A DNA stretch of 64,000 nt from Solilutibacter tolerans (GTDB lineage: Bacteria > Pseudomonadota > Gammaproteobacteria > Xanthomonadales > Xanthomonadaceae): positions 31,976 to 95,975 of the forward strand of contig NZ_FTLW01000006.1 in NCBI RefSeq assembly GCF_900155935.1, given 5' to 3'. Below, piece after piece: positions 55,331-64,000 of the stretch. Position 1 is the stretch's first letter. Every line of letters starts with the position of its first letter. A program made the position numbers and the translations under genes. The notes under the pieces were generated by a model, which was given only the letters and a program-made list of their open reading frames with translations, did no database searches and had not been told where the DNA came from.

Positions 55331-57472
55331 TCATTTATTCAACTCGTTCCACAGGAAGGTGTAGGCCAGTGCGGTCATGTGCGCACGCTGCGCATTGTTG
55401 GCTGCGCCGCCATGGCCGCCTTCGATGTTCTCGTAATAGAGGACATCCTTACCGGCCGCTTCCATCTTCGCCATCATCTTGCGGGCATGCCCCGGATGCA
55501 CGCGGTCATCGCGCGTGGAGGTGGTGAAGAGCGTCGGCGGATAGGTCTTGGCCGGGTCGAACAGGTGATAGGGCGAGAACTTCTGGATGAAGGCCCACTC
55601 TTCCGGCTTGTCCGGGTTGCCGTACTCGGCCATCCACGAAGCACCTGCCAACAAGTGGTTGTAGCGCTTCATGTCGAGTAGCGGCACCTGCACCACGACA
55701 GCACCGAACAGCTCCGGATACTGGGTCAGCATGTTGCCGGTGAGCAGTCCGCCATTGCTGCCGCCCTGGATGCCGAGACGCTTGGGCGAGGTGATCTTGC
55801 GTGCGATGAGATCCTGCGCAACGGCGGCGAAATCCTCATAGGCCTTGTGGCGATTCTGCTTGAGCGCCGCACGGTGCCAACGCGGACCGTATTCGCCACC
55901 GCCGCGGATGTTGGCGACGACATAGACGCCACCCTTTTCCAGCCAGCCCTTGCCGATGCCGCCGGAATAGCCCGGGGTCAGCGAGATTTCGAAACCGCCG
56001 TAGCCGTAGAGCAGGGTCGGGTTCTGCCCGTCCAGCTTCAGATCCTTCTTGTGGACGATGAAGTAAGGCACCTTGGTGCCGTCCTTGCTGGTGGCGAAGT
56101 GCTGCTCGACGATCTGGTTCGAGGCATCGAAGAAGGTCGGCATGGTCTTCAAGACCTCCGGCTTCTTCCCGATCTCGGCTAGCGACAAGGTGGTCGGCGT
56201 GGTGTAACCCGATACCGTCATCCACAACGCATCGGATTCATCGGTGTCGACCGCGCCGACGCCAATGGTGCCGATCGCCGGCGCACCGACGAATTCACTA
56301 CGCTTCCAACCGTCCTTGCCGGGGGTCAGCACGCTGAGCTTGTTCTTGACGTCTTCCAGCACGTTCAAGACAACATGGCTCTTGGTCCAGGTAGCACCCG
56401 CCAGCGACGTGCGCTCAGTCGGTTCGAACAGCACGGTCAAATCGCGCTTGCCGGCCATCCAGTCGTCGAAGTTGGCGACGAGGTAAGAGCCGCCCTTGTA
56501 GGTCTTGCCGCCGACGGTCCAGTCCTCGCGCGGCTGCAGGCTGAGCCATTGACGATGCACGCCCTTCTCCACGGAATTGGGCACGTCGACCTTCGTCAGC
56601 TTGCCGTCCTTGCCGCGCAAGTAGAGCTCGTCGTTGTAGAAGGCAATGGTGTTATTGACGAAGTCACGCTCAAAGCCCGGCGTGTCGTCGTGCACCGCCG
56701 CGATGTACATGTCGGTCGGCTTGCCCTCGTAGACAACTTCCGCCGCCGACAACGGCGTGCCGCGCTTCCACAGCTTGGCCACGCGCGGGTAGCCGGAGGT
56801 GGTCATCGTGCCATCGCCGAAATCGGTGTAAACGAAGACGTTGTCCTGATCAATCCAGCTCACGCCGCCCTTGGCCTCGGGACGGAAATAGCCATCCTTC
56901 ACCCACTCTCGCGTGGAGATATCGAATTCACGCGTCACGTCGGCATCGGCGCCGCCACGCGAAAGCGCGATCAGGCAGCGGGTGTAGGCCGGACGCAGGC
57001 ACTGCGCGCCGTGCCAGACCCAGTTCTCGTTCTCGGCCTTGTTGAGCGCATCGATATCGAGGACCGTTTCCCACTTCGGGCTGGCCTTGCGATATTCGGC
57101 GAGCGTCGTGCGACGCCAGATGCCGCGCGGATTGGCCTTGTCCTGCCAGAAGTTGTAGAACCACTCACCCTGCTTGTAGACGCCGGGAATCTTGGCGTCC
57201 GAATCGAGGATCGACAAGATTTCGGCTTCGAGCTTCTTGAATTCGGGAGTCGAGGCGAGCTCGCCTTCGGATTTGGCGTTGCGTTCGCGCACCCACGCCA
57301 GCTGTTTGTCACCGCCGACATCTTCCAGCCACTGGTGGGCATCGGTGTCGGTGGCGGCGGGCATAGCGACAGATTCCTTGTTCTGCAGGGGGGCGGCGGC
57401 AGCTTGGCCTGCGCAGACAGTCAACAGCGCGGTAGCGCCGGCGAGCTGGGCGGCGTGGAGCAGCTTGGACAT
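55331..57472 (-). CDS. secreted prolyl oligopeptidase family protein (S9A)
   Basis: This 713-residue protein has a signal peptide (LLHAAQLAGATALLTVCAGQ) and the S9A layout: propeller, then hydrolase domain with GGSNGGLLTGN (Ser), and a C-terminal GGHGG with the catalytic His. Prolyl oligopeptidases cleave after Pro. It lies upstream of the oligopeptidase B gene in the same direction. Confidence 0.9.
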   Translation of the reverse strand: MSKLLHAAQLAGATALLTVCAGQAAAAPLQNKESVAMPAATDTDAHQWLEDVGGDKQLAWVRERNAKSEGELASTPEFKKLEAEILSILDSDAKIPGVYKQGEWFYNFWQDKANPRGIWRRTTLAEYRKASPKWETVLDIDALNKAENENWVWHGAQCLRPAYTRCLIALSRGGADADVTREFDISTREWVKDGYFRPEAKGGVSWIDQDNVFVYTDFGDGTMTTSGYPRVAKLWKRGTPLSAAEVVYEGKPTDMYIAAVHDDTPGFERDFVNNTIAFYNDELYLRGKDGKLTKVDVPNSVEKGVHRQWLSLQPREDWTVGGKTYKGGSYLVANFDDWMAGKRDLTVLFEPTERTSLAGATWTKSHVVLNVLEDVKNKLSVLTPGKDGWKRSEFVGAPAIGTIGVGAVDTDESDALWMTVSGYTTPTTLSLAEIGKKPEVLKTMPTFFDASNQIVEQHFATSKDGTKVPYFIVHKKDLKLDGQNPTLLYGYGGFEISLTPGYSGGIGKGWLEKGGVYVVANIRGGGEYGPRWHRAALKQNRHKAYEDFAAVAQDLIARKITSPKRLGIQGGSNGGLLTGNMLTQYPELFGAVVVQVPLLDMKRYNHLLAGASWMAEYGNPDKPEEWAFIQKFSPYHLFDPAKTYPPTLFTTSTRDDRVHPGHARKMMAKMEAAGKDVLYYENIEGGHGGAANNAQRAHMTALAYTFLWNELNK

Positions 57473-57544
57473 AGAAGAATTCCATACGGCTTGGGTCGAT
57501 TCAGCACGCTAGCACAGCCCCGCAGGCCAACCCCGGGCCGGAAG

Positions 57545-57862
57545 TCATGCCCGGGCGTGTGGCCGACGGATGGCCATCGTCGTCGACCGGGAACTCCTAC
57601 GGCCCCGCGCAGATGAATGGACGATGCGGCGACGGTCTCGTGCAGCGGCTACAACTGCAACCGACATCGCCCCGCCCCTGCTCAGGCAACGCCAGCCGAG
57701 CCATGCTGACAAGGGCAGACCTACCAACCACAGCGGCAACCAGCCAAACGTCGCGGTATTCAGTTGTGCGAATGGCACAAGTAAGGAAAACGATGCACCA
57801 GCCAGCAAGGCCTGCAACAACCAGCGGTCGATGACGGCGTGCGAAGACGACGAAGTGTGCAT
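57545..57862 (-). CDS. small membrane protein, unknown
   Basis: This 105-residue protein has two transmembrane segments (LLQALLAGASFSLLVPFAQL and FGWLPLWLVGLPLSAWLGW) and a basic C-terminal tail. No family is recognised. The ATG 57862 is preferred to open frame upstream. Confidence 0.6.
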   Translation of the reverse strand: MHTSSSSHAVIDRWLLQALLAGASFSLLVPFAQLNTATFGWLPLWLVGLPLSAWLGWRCLSRGGAMSVAVVAAARDRRRIVHSSARGRRSSRSTTMAIRRPHARA

Positions 57863-57931
57863 GGCGACGCTCCTAGTGTGTGGAACGTCAGGTTGCGGCG
57901 GCCCGGTCGCACAGGCTGCGACTTCCAATAA

Positions 57932-58897
57932 TCAATCGTAATTGGAGCGGGCCAGATCCAGCAAAGTGCGGGCCTGCGCGCGCAGGGACGACGGCTCGAC
58001 GATCTCCGCGTCCGCACCGTAATGCAGCACGTCCATCAACAGCTCGCGGCCCGCGCTATACGGCACTTTCAGCTCATAGCGCCCATCTGGCAAAAAGCGA
58101 CCTTGCTGCTTGGAGTGCCAACGCTCGTCGGCCACCCATCTCGCCGCCTTGGCGCTGAACAAGATCGTGGCCCAACCTTTTGGCTCGCCGGAAAAAATTC
58201 CGTAACTGCCCGCCAGATGATGGTCGAGGTCGGCTTCGGCAACATCCGTCGCAGCTTCCTTCAGCAATTGCGCCCCACTCATGCGGTCAACCGAGAAACT
58301 GCGCAACGCCTCGCGGTCGTGATCCCAGGCATCCAGATACCAGTTATCGCGGTAATGGGTGATGCGTTGCGGCGAAACATTGCGCCGGGTTTTTTCATCG
58401 GTCGAACGTGCGCGATATTCAAACGACAATCGACGACGCTCCAGTACGCCCGAGGCGACGGTACGGAAACTCGCCTCATCCAATTTGCGGGTGCGATGCG
58501 GAATGACCCGAACGCGCTCGACCGGCCAGCGCTCACCGCCGGCCTGCTCCGCCAACAAGGCCTCGACGCGCTGCTGCAACGGTGCCATCGCCGATGACAG
58601 GACCCCGCCACCCGTGCGCGAAAGCAATTGCTGTGCGGCGAGCAAGGCATGCAACTCTTCCGAACTCAGCCACAGCCCAGGTAGCTCAAAGCGGTCGGAC
58701 TCATGCGGGTCGTAGCGGAAACCCGCTTCACCATCGCCCACAATCGGTGCCATCAAACCATCGCGCAGAAAAGCGAGATCACGGTAGACCGTCGCCCGCG
58801 AGCAACCCAGCTCTTCCTGCAGGCGTTTGACGTTGATGGGATAGCGCGCCGCTTTCAGGGTGCGATGCAGCGCGGTGATGCGTTCGTAGCGGTCCAT
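57932..58897 (-). CDS. WYL-domain transcriptional regulator
   Basis: This 321-residue protein has an N-terminal HTH (RLQEELGCSRATVYRDLAFL), a central WYL domain (ITHYRDNWYLDAWDHDREAL) and a C-terminal WCX extension. Such proteins respond to small ligands or nucleic acids and regulate diverse genes. No target can be inferred from the neighbours. Confidence 0.88.
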   Translation of the reverse strand: MDRYERITALHRTLKAARYPINVKRLQEELGCSRATVYRDLAFLRDGLMAPIVGDGEAGFRYDPHESDRFELPGLWLSSEELHALLAAQQLLSRTGGGVLSSAMAPLQQRVEALLAEQAGGERWPVERVRVIPHRTRKLDEASFRTVASGVLERRRLSFEYRARSTDEKTRRNVSPQRITHYRDNWYLDAWDHDREALRSFSVDRMSGAQLLKEAATDVAEADLDHHLAGSYGIFSGEPKGWATILFSAKAARWVADERWHSKQQGRFLPDGRYELKVPYSAGRELLMDVLHYGADAEIVEPSSLRAQARTLLDLARSNYD

Positions 58898-59076
58898 ATG
58901 GCGATTATGCGTGATCGCTGAGACACCGCTGAACCCAGTGCACCGACCCCTGTGATATGTGAGATGCATCACAACTGAATAACGAAATATTCACTAATTG
59001 CCCATTCAGGAATGCGAAGTCAGGATGCGCCCACCCCAGACGGGGCCGTATTCATCTTTCTTCCCAGAGAACCCAC

Positions 59077-59802
59077 ATGAAACTTCGCATTCTCGCGCTG
59101 GCCACCGCCGCGCTGCTGGCCGCACCGGCCATCGCCTCCGCCCAAGACAGCAGCACCGACGATCGTTGGAGCGGCACCGGCGAGCTGGGCCTGGCCATCA
59201 GCAAGGGCAATACCGACAGCCAGACCCTGGTTGGCAAGCTGGGTGCCAAGCGCACGCAGGGCCCGTGGACCTACGCCGCCGGCGCAGCCTTCCTGCAAGG
59301 CGAGTCGGATGATGTTGAAAGCGCCTACCGTTATGAAGCCTTCGGTAGCGCTGCACGCGACCTCAGCGCCAAGAGCTATATCGTCGGCGGCCTGCGCACC
59401 GAGCGCGACCACTACGCCAGCTACGAGTACCAGAGCGTTGCCTCGGCCAGCTACGGCTTCCGTGCCATCGATAGCGAAACCACCAAGCTGACTTTCGAAG
59501 TCGGTGCTGGCTACCGCTGGTCCAAGCTGCAAGACCTGCGCGTTCATGAGAACGGCGTGATCGGCCGCGGCATGATGGATTTCAAGCACCAGTTCAACGA
59601 AAACGTCGCGTTCTATGACAACCTGTTGATCGAAAGCGGCAAGGACAACACCTTCGCCCGCAACGACATCGGTGTGCTGGTCAAGATGACTGATGCGCTG
59701 GCGCTGAAGGCTGGCGTCGAAACCCGCCACAACACCGACGTGTTGCCGGGCATCAAGAAGACCGACACGCTCACCACCGTGAACGTGGTCTACGGCTTCT
59801 AA
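59077..59802 (+). CDS. DUF481 outer membrane protein
   Basis: This 241-residue protein has a signal peptide and β-barrel strands, with WSGTGELGLAISKGNTDSQT near the start and a C-terminal Phe (TVNVVYGF), as in DUF481/YdiY outer membrane proteins. The function is unknown. It is monocistronic, with its own terminator. Confidence 0.88.
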   Translation: MKLRILALATAALLAAPAIASAQDSSTDDRWSGTGELGLAISKGNTDSQTLVGKLGAKRTQGPWTYAAGAAFLQGESDDVESAYRYEAFGSAARDLSAKSYIVGGLRTERDHYASYEYQSVASASYGFRAIDSETTKLTFEVGAGYRWSKLQDLRVHENGVIGRGMMDFKHQFNENVAFYDNLLIESGKDNTFARNDIGVLVKMTDALALKAGVETRHNTDVLPGIKKTDTLTTVNVVYGF

Positions 59803-59823
59803 GTTAGTCGCGAAACTCGGCTG

Positions 59824-59855
59824 CAAAAACGGCGCTCTTGGGCGCCGTTTTTTTC
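59824..59855 (+). terminator. terminator after DUF481 gene
   Basis: Stem AAAACGGCGC-TCTTGG-GCGCCGTTTT followed by TTTT. Confidence 0.88.
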
Positions 59856-59891
59856 ATCTCGATGTCAAACCTTTACGTGCCTGCGCATATC

Positions 59892-60800
59892 TCAGGCCAT
59901 TAAATCGCGTGCGCCTTGTGCGATCAGCATCTCGGCCACAGCCTGTCCCAGCGCCTCAGCTGCATCGCGTGGGCCACTGACTTCGGCGCGCACTTGCTCT
60001 CCGGTCGATGCCGAGCCAACCAGACCCTGCAGATGCAACGAATTGCCATGCAGCGTTGCAAAGGCCGCAACCGGCACATGGCAACTGCCGTCCAACGCAC
60101 GGTTCATAGCGCGCTCGGAGCTGACGCGGCAGCGGGTATCGGCATCATCCAACTCAGCGAGAAGCGCCTGCATCTCCGGCGCATCGTCGCGACATTCAAT
60201 GGCGATTGCGCCCTGCGCCGGTGCGGGCAGCCAGGCCGGCGCGTCCAGCCGCGCGCGAATGCGACCATCAAAACCGAGACGCTGCAGCCCCGCGCAAGCG
60301 AGCAGGATGGCGGCATATTCGCCCGCATCCAACTTACCCAGGCGCGAATTGACGTTGCCACGCAAGTCGTCGATGACCAGATCGTCGCGCAACGCACGCA
60401 GCTGCGCACGTCGGCGCAAAGATGATGTGCCAACACGCGCACCACTCGGTAGCGAAGCAATATCGGCATAGTCATTGCTGACAAAGGCATCCGCGGCATC
60501 GGCACGCTTGAGGATGGCTGGCATCATGAAGCCGGGCTCCAATGACATCGGCACGTCTTTGAGCGAATGCACGGCGCAGTCGGCATCGCCCCGCAGCATC
60601 GCCAATTCCAGCTCTTTCAGGAACAGGCCCTTGCCGCCGATGGCGGCCAGCGAGCGATCCAGCAACTCATCACCACGGGTGGACAGCGGTACCAGTTCGA
60701 TGTCGAGGCCTGGATGACGTGCGCGCAGCAGGCCGGCAACATGTTCGGTCTGCCAGAGGGCGAGCGGGCTTTTTCGTGTGGCGATGCGGAGCGTTTGCAT
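59892..60800 (-). CDS. hemC: porphobilinogen deaminase (hydroxymethylbilane synthase)
   Basis: This 302-residue enzyme links four porphobilinogens for heme synthesis. It has [32 protein letters not shown] and the dipyrromethane-binding Cys in [11 protein letters not shown]. The ATG 60800 gives the standard N-terminus. algR lies just upstream in the same direction, as in Pseudomonas. Confidence 0.95.
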   Translation of the reverse strand: MQTLRIATRKSPLALWQTEHVAGLLRARHPGLDIELVPLSTRGDELLDRSLAAIGGKGLFLKELELAMLRGDADCAVHSLKDVPMSLEPGFMMPAILKRADAADAFVSNDYADIASLPSGARVGTSSLRRRAQLRALRDDLVIDDLRGNVNSRLGKLDAGEYAAILLACAGLQRLGFDGRIRARLDAPAWLPAPAQGAIAIECRDDAPEMQALLAELDDADTRCRVSSERAMNRALDGSCHVPVAAFATLHGNSLHLQGLVGSASTGEQVRAEVSGPRDAAEALGQAVAEMLIAQGARDLMA

Positions 60801-60833
60801 GTGGCCATTATCGCCCGAGCCCGGCATTCGCGT

Positions 60834-61556
60834 TCAAAGGTAGCGCATCGCCTCTCGCAGCTCGGTCAGGCAGCGCCGACTGACGTCCAGCGGCCGCTCG
60901 ACGCCATGCAGAATGGCCTGCGCATGGCCATCAGCGTCACGACGAAGTTCTTTCAGCGCATCGCGTGCGACCAGACAATTGCGATGGATCCGCAGGAAAC
61001 GATCACCGAATTCTTCTTCCAGTGATTTCAAGGATTCCTCGATCAAGTCTTCGCCATTCGCATGGTGGACAACGACGTACTTTTCTTCGGCTTGCAAATA
61101 ACGAATATCGCTAACCGGGATCAGTCGCAAATGGCCGCCCAGCTTCGCGCACAACTGGGTGCGCGCCTGTTTATCGCCGCTCAGCACGGGCGCAAGTCCC
61201 AGCCGAAGGCGTGCGCGTCGCAATGCTTCTGCTAGACGCTCGGGCCGCACGGGCTTGACCAGGTAGTCGAGCGCAGCGGTTTCAAAAGCACTGAGCGCAT
61301 GTGCATCGAAGGCCGTGCAAAACACCAACAGAGGCGGCGATGTTTGCTTGGCGAGTTGACGCGCCACTTCCAGCCCATCCATGCCAGGCATGCGGATATC
61401 CAACACGACCAAGTCCGGACGATGCGTATCGCAAACCAACAACGCGGCTTTGCCATCGCCCGCTTCGGCCACCACATCCACATCGGCCTCGCGCGACAAC
61501 AGCCCGCGCAGGCGCGAACGCGCCAAAGGCTCGTCATCGACGATTACTACACGCAT
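60834..61556 (-). CDS. algR: LytTR-type response regulator, AlgR-like
   Basis: This 240-residue protein has a receiver domain (phosphoacceptor Asp in LVVLDIRMPGMDG) and a C-terminal LytTR DNA-binding domain (FLRIHRNCLVARDALKEL). The algR-hemC order is that of Pseudomonas, where AlgR controls alginate and motility genes. A sensor kinase gene is not adjacent here. Confidence 0.88.
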   Translation of the reverse strand: MRVVIVDDEPLARSRLRGLLSREADVDVVAEAGDGKAALLVCDTHRPDLVVLDIRMPGMDGLEVARQLAKQTSPPLLVFCTAFDAHALSAFETAALDYLVKPVRPERLAEALRRARLRLGLAPVLSGDKQARTQLCAKLGGHLRLIPVSDIRYLQAEEKYVVVHHANGEDLIEESLKSLEEEFGDRFLRIHRNCLVARDALKELRRDADGHAQAILHGVERPLDVSRRCLTELREAMRYL

Positions 61557-61616
61557 CGGATTACCGGCATGGCGGCCTCCCCATCACCTCGATGTTAGTG
61601 CGAAGCCGCCGTGGCG

Positions 61617-62285
61617 TCATGCCTGGCGGAAACGAGCGTCCATCCATGCGGACAGGTCGGCGATTTCTTCCGCGCTCACTTGGTGCTGCATCGGATACAC
61701 ACGCCAATCGACATCAAAGCCCATTGCCTGCATCTGTTGTGCGCCCAACTGGCCCGCGGCAATCGGCACCACCGGGTCGAACGTGCCATGCGCCATGAAC
61801 AGCGGCGGCTTGGTTGAGGCCGCTGCTGGCGGCGTATCGGGCACCATCGGCAAGTACGTCGATAGGGCGATGAAGCCCGCCACCTGCAAGCCGATTGCCG
61901 CCGCCGCCAAGGTAACCGCGCCGCCCTGAGAGAAACCGGCCAACAAGATGCGCTCCGGCGGGATACCGCGCTCACCTTCACGGGTGATCAGAGCGTTCAC
62001 GGTCGCCATCGATTCGCGCACGCCCACCACGTCCGCGCGATTGGTCAGGCTCATTTCACGAATGTCGTACCACGCACGCATCCGCATCCCGCCGTTGATC
62101 GTCACCGGACGTACTGGCGCATGCGGAAACACGAAGCGCAGCACAGGCCAATCCGGACGCAGCAATTCAGGCGCGATGGGTACGAAATCATTGCCGTCGG
62201 CACCAAGGCCATGCAGCCAGATCACGCTCCACTCGGGCGTGGGGCCGGTTTCTTTCTCGACGGTCTCGGGCAGTGCAGTGCTCAT
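61617..62285 (-). CDS. carboxylesterase (phospholipase/carboxylesterase family)
   Basis: This 222-residue α/β hydrolase has VIWLHGLGADGNDF, the nucleophile motif LAGFSQGGAVTL, and conserved Asp (GTFDPVVPIA) and His (YPMQHQVSAEE). It cleaves short-chain esters. No signal peptide is present. Confidence 0.88.
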   Translation of the reverse strand: MSTALPETVEKETGPTPEWSVIWLHGLGADGNDFVPIAPELLRPDWPVLRFVFPHAPVRPVTINGGMRMRAWYDIREMSLTNRADVVGVRESMATVNALITREGERGIPPERILLAGFSQGGAVTLAAAAIGLQVAGFIALSTYLPMVPDTPPAAASTKPPLFMAHGTFDPVVPIAAGQLGAQQMQAMGFDVDWRVYPMQHQVSAEEIADLSAWMDARFRQA

Positions 62286-62333
62286 TGCATCCTCCAGCAG
62301 GGACGACAGGATGCCATGGGCTTGCGGGCGAGA

Positions 62334-63056
62334 CTATTCCAACGGTATGTCGAAGAAAGTATCGGGCGTCGGTTCCGGCTTGAAAGTGAAATGCCACCAC
62401 TCCATCGGGTAGTTGGCAAAGCCGCGGCCCTGCATCGCGTCACGCAGCAGGTCGCGATTGGCACGCTGCGTTGCGGTCACATCCGCATTGTCGGTATTCG
62501 CGCGCGCGTCGAACAGATCGTAGGTCGTGCCCATGTCGAGGGTTACGCAGACATCGTTCGCATCACAACGAGACAGGGTCAGGTCAATCGTCGCACCACG
62601 GCTGTGGCCGGATCGTTCGGCGATATACCCGGGCACCAACGTGCTCTTCTCAAGCCGCGGATAGAACTCAGTCTTGGTACGCTGGTCATCCAGATCGTTC
62701 GCCCAGCGCATGAAGTGCGCGACCGCTCGCGCGGGGCGGTAGCAATCGTAGATGTGCAGTCGCAGACCCTGGCCGCGCACATCCATCGCCACCTTCGCCA
62801 GGGCTTCGGCAGCAGGGCGATGCAACCAGCAACGCGGCGCGTTGTAGCCATCTATGCGCGCGCCGACGAAGTTATGCGTTGTGGCGTAGCGGATGTCCAA
62901 CTGGGCATCGGGGACGAAGCCTCGTACATCGACCAAGCCTGCTTGTCGTGCGGCGGCAGGCAGGAGCGCCGTCACATCGCGCGCCTGCATCGACGCGCAG
63001 GCACATACCAACGTGGCTACAAACAACATCGGCAAGACAAGCATGCGCGGCTTCAT
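62334..63056 (-). CDS. ddpX: D-alanyl-D-alanine dipeptidase (VanX/DdpX family) lipoprotein
   Basis: This 240-residue protein has a lipobox (LVCAC) after a short signal, then IYDCYRPARAVAHF, SGHSRGATIDLTL and MEWWHFTFK, the zinc and catalytic residues of D-Ala-D-Ala dipeptidases. It recycles cell-wall dipeptides in the periplasm. A link with glycopeptide resistance is not implied by context. ATG 63056 is chosen over one eight codons upstream. Confidence 0.88.
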   Translation of the reverse strand: MKPRMLVLPMLFVATLVCACASMQARDVTALLPAAARQAGLVDVRGFVPDAQLDIRYATTHNFVGARIDGYNAPRCWLHRPAAEALAKVAMDVRGQGLRLHIYDCYRPARAVAHFMRWANDLDDQRTKTEFYPRLEKSTLVPGYIAERSGHSRGATIDLTLSRCDANDVCVTLDMGTTYDLFDARANTDNADVTATQRANRDLLRDAMQGRGFANYPMEWWHFTFKPEPTPDTFFDIPLE

Positions 63057-63095
63057 GCGGTACACCTTAGCAAAGCGCATGGGGCCGATGTTGCC

Positions 63096-63662
63096 TCAGC
63101 TGGCTTGCGCGATGGTCGGCAATGCGTCAGCTGCCTTGCCGAACAATACTGAAGACAACAGCCACATTGCAGTGAAAACCCCAAGAATAACGGCGACAAT
63201 CGGCGCTTCCTTGAACAACGCCAACACCACCGTTGCGGCCTGCGCAAAGCCCGCGACCAGCATCGTCCTTGCCATGCCGCTTGGCTGCAGTCGCGACACC
63301 AACGTGCCGACCACTGCGATCGCCACAATGCCGAAAAAGATCAGGTTGACCGGGTTGTTTTCGTTACCCACGATCCCGACGGCCAAGTTGCTCCAGGTGA
63401 TCAAGAAAGCCGTACCGGCAGCAAGTCCTGCGCCCAACATGTAATAACCATTGCGTGCCATCCGCAATGCCAACTCGAACGCCAGGCAAACCGCAGCCAA
63501 CATCATGCCCATTACGAGGAAGTCGAAGGCCGTCCAATTCACTTCGTTCGTGAACCGCATGGCAATCAAAGGCAATGACAACAGCCCGGCCGCCCCACCC
63601 CACACTATCCAACGAAAGCCACGCCAAAATGGATTGTCGACAAGCTTGTTCTTGGTATTCAT
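63096..63662 (-). CDS. hypothetical membrane protein
   Basis: This 188-residue protein has about six transmembrane helices with few charged loops. No family is recognised. The ATG 63662 follows AAGGGGGC, which decides the start. Confidence 0.6.
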   Translation of the reverse strand: MNTKNKLVDNPFWRGFRWIVWGGAAGLLSLPLIAMRFTNEVNWTAFDFLVMGMMLAAVCLAFELALRMARNGYYMLGAGLAAGTAFLITWSNLAVGIVGNENNPVNLIFFGIVAIAVVGTLVSRLQPSGMARTMLVAGFAQAATVVLALFKEAPIVAVILGVFTAMWLLSSVLFGKAADALPTIAQAS

Positions 63663-63937
63663 AACTGCCCCCTTTGCTTGAAGTGACGCCAGTCTGATCA
63701 ACGTTGATGGCTCGTGGATGGGGGTTGTGTGAAGCCGGCAAGAAGTGTCACATCTTGAGCTCATCCGCGCATCCTTGTAAGGAATGCGTGCATCAATGGG
63801 ATATCACGACACTTAGACAAAAAAGACTTACTTAATACATGAGCAAGGAGTCAGCGCGAAGCGCTGGCGCTTGTCGGTCAGTTGGGTTCGTCGTCGGAAG
63901 CGGACCGACGTCCCCCCGCTTTCAGTAGCGGGGCTGT

Positions 63938-64000
63938 TTAGAGTCCGGGGTTCATCGTAGCGGCTTTGGCTGCCAACTGTTTGGCGTAGGCAGCCGGTGT
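63938..64000 (-). mobile_element. IS3-family transposase, extreme 3' end
   Basis: The last 20 codons before a stop at 63938 read TPAAYAKQLAAKAATMNPGL, like the C-termini of IS3-group transposase (OrfB). The rest lies past the right edge. The 275 bases between it and the membrane protein gene hold no gene; a CCCCGC...GCGGGG inverted repeat at 63914-63933 is near the stop and may belong to the element. Confidence 0.5.

Overview
The window is a GC-rich stretch of chromosome, best matched to a gammaproteobacterium of the Lysobacteraceae/Xanthomonadaceae. That placement is inferred from gene content and order: lptM-dapF-DUF484-xerC, algR next to hemC, an lpdA with its own lipoyl domain downstream of aceF, and a complete atpIBEFHAGDC operon. 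I had no database search to confirm it. Most of the window is ordinary core genome, densely packed, with many 1-4 base overlaps between co-directional genes.

Layout. 1-12.2 kb: a DUF262 (GmrSD-like) gene cut by the left edge, acpH, a GNAT acetyltransferase, a transporter-acyltransferase fusion, a dispanin/DUF2752 membrane pair, a tiny lipoprotein, nudC, erpA, rppH, an elongator tRNA-Met, queD, a phasin, bioD with a TMEM175-like channel, and a free-methionine sulfoxide reductase. About 12.2-24.4 kb: a Tn7-like transposon inserted just downstream of glmS. It carries tnsA, a stub of tnsB, tnsC, tnsD and tnsE, with an arsenic-resistance cassette in the middle (arsR-arsC-acr3-arsC-GAPDH-arsJ, and a divergent PhoU-like gene). 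24.4-28.5 kb: glmS, a DUF11 gene remnant, glmU and a GtrA-like protein. 28.5-35.7 kb: the ATP synthase operon. 35.8-40.4 kb: a Fur-box-preceded DUF2061 protein and the pyruvate dehydrogenase E2 and E3 genes with a MscS channel between them. 40.7-53 kb: OmpW, membrane proteins, yajQ, a collapsed SDR/LysR pair, rsuA/rsmC, cell-wall enzymes and the xerC-dapF cluster. 53-64 kb: two S9-family peptidases, a WYL regulator, a DUF481 porin-like protein, hemC/algR, an esterase, a VanX-like dipeptidase, and the tail of an IS3-type transposase at the right edge.

The accessory highlight is the Tn7-like element. Its genes still lie in the canonical order with tnsA nearest glmS, but it looks immobile as sequenced. 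The tnsB transposase gene stops after about 148 codons, exactly where the ars/phoU cassette begins. tnsD and tnsE each carry a one-base frameshift in a run of G. The cassette is flanked by a 5-bp direct repeat (CATAG), and both of its outer genes end at the junctions. The cassette combines ArsC/Acr3 arsenite extrusion with the GAPDH/ArsJ route that exports 1-arseno-3-phosphoglycerate.

Two further regions record decay: an orphan DUF11-domain fragment between glmS and glmU, and a divergent SDR/LysR pair reduced by a deletion that took both promoters and both 5' ends.
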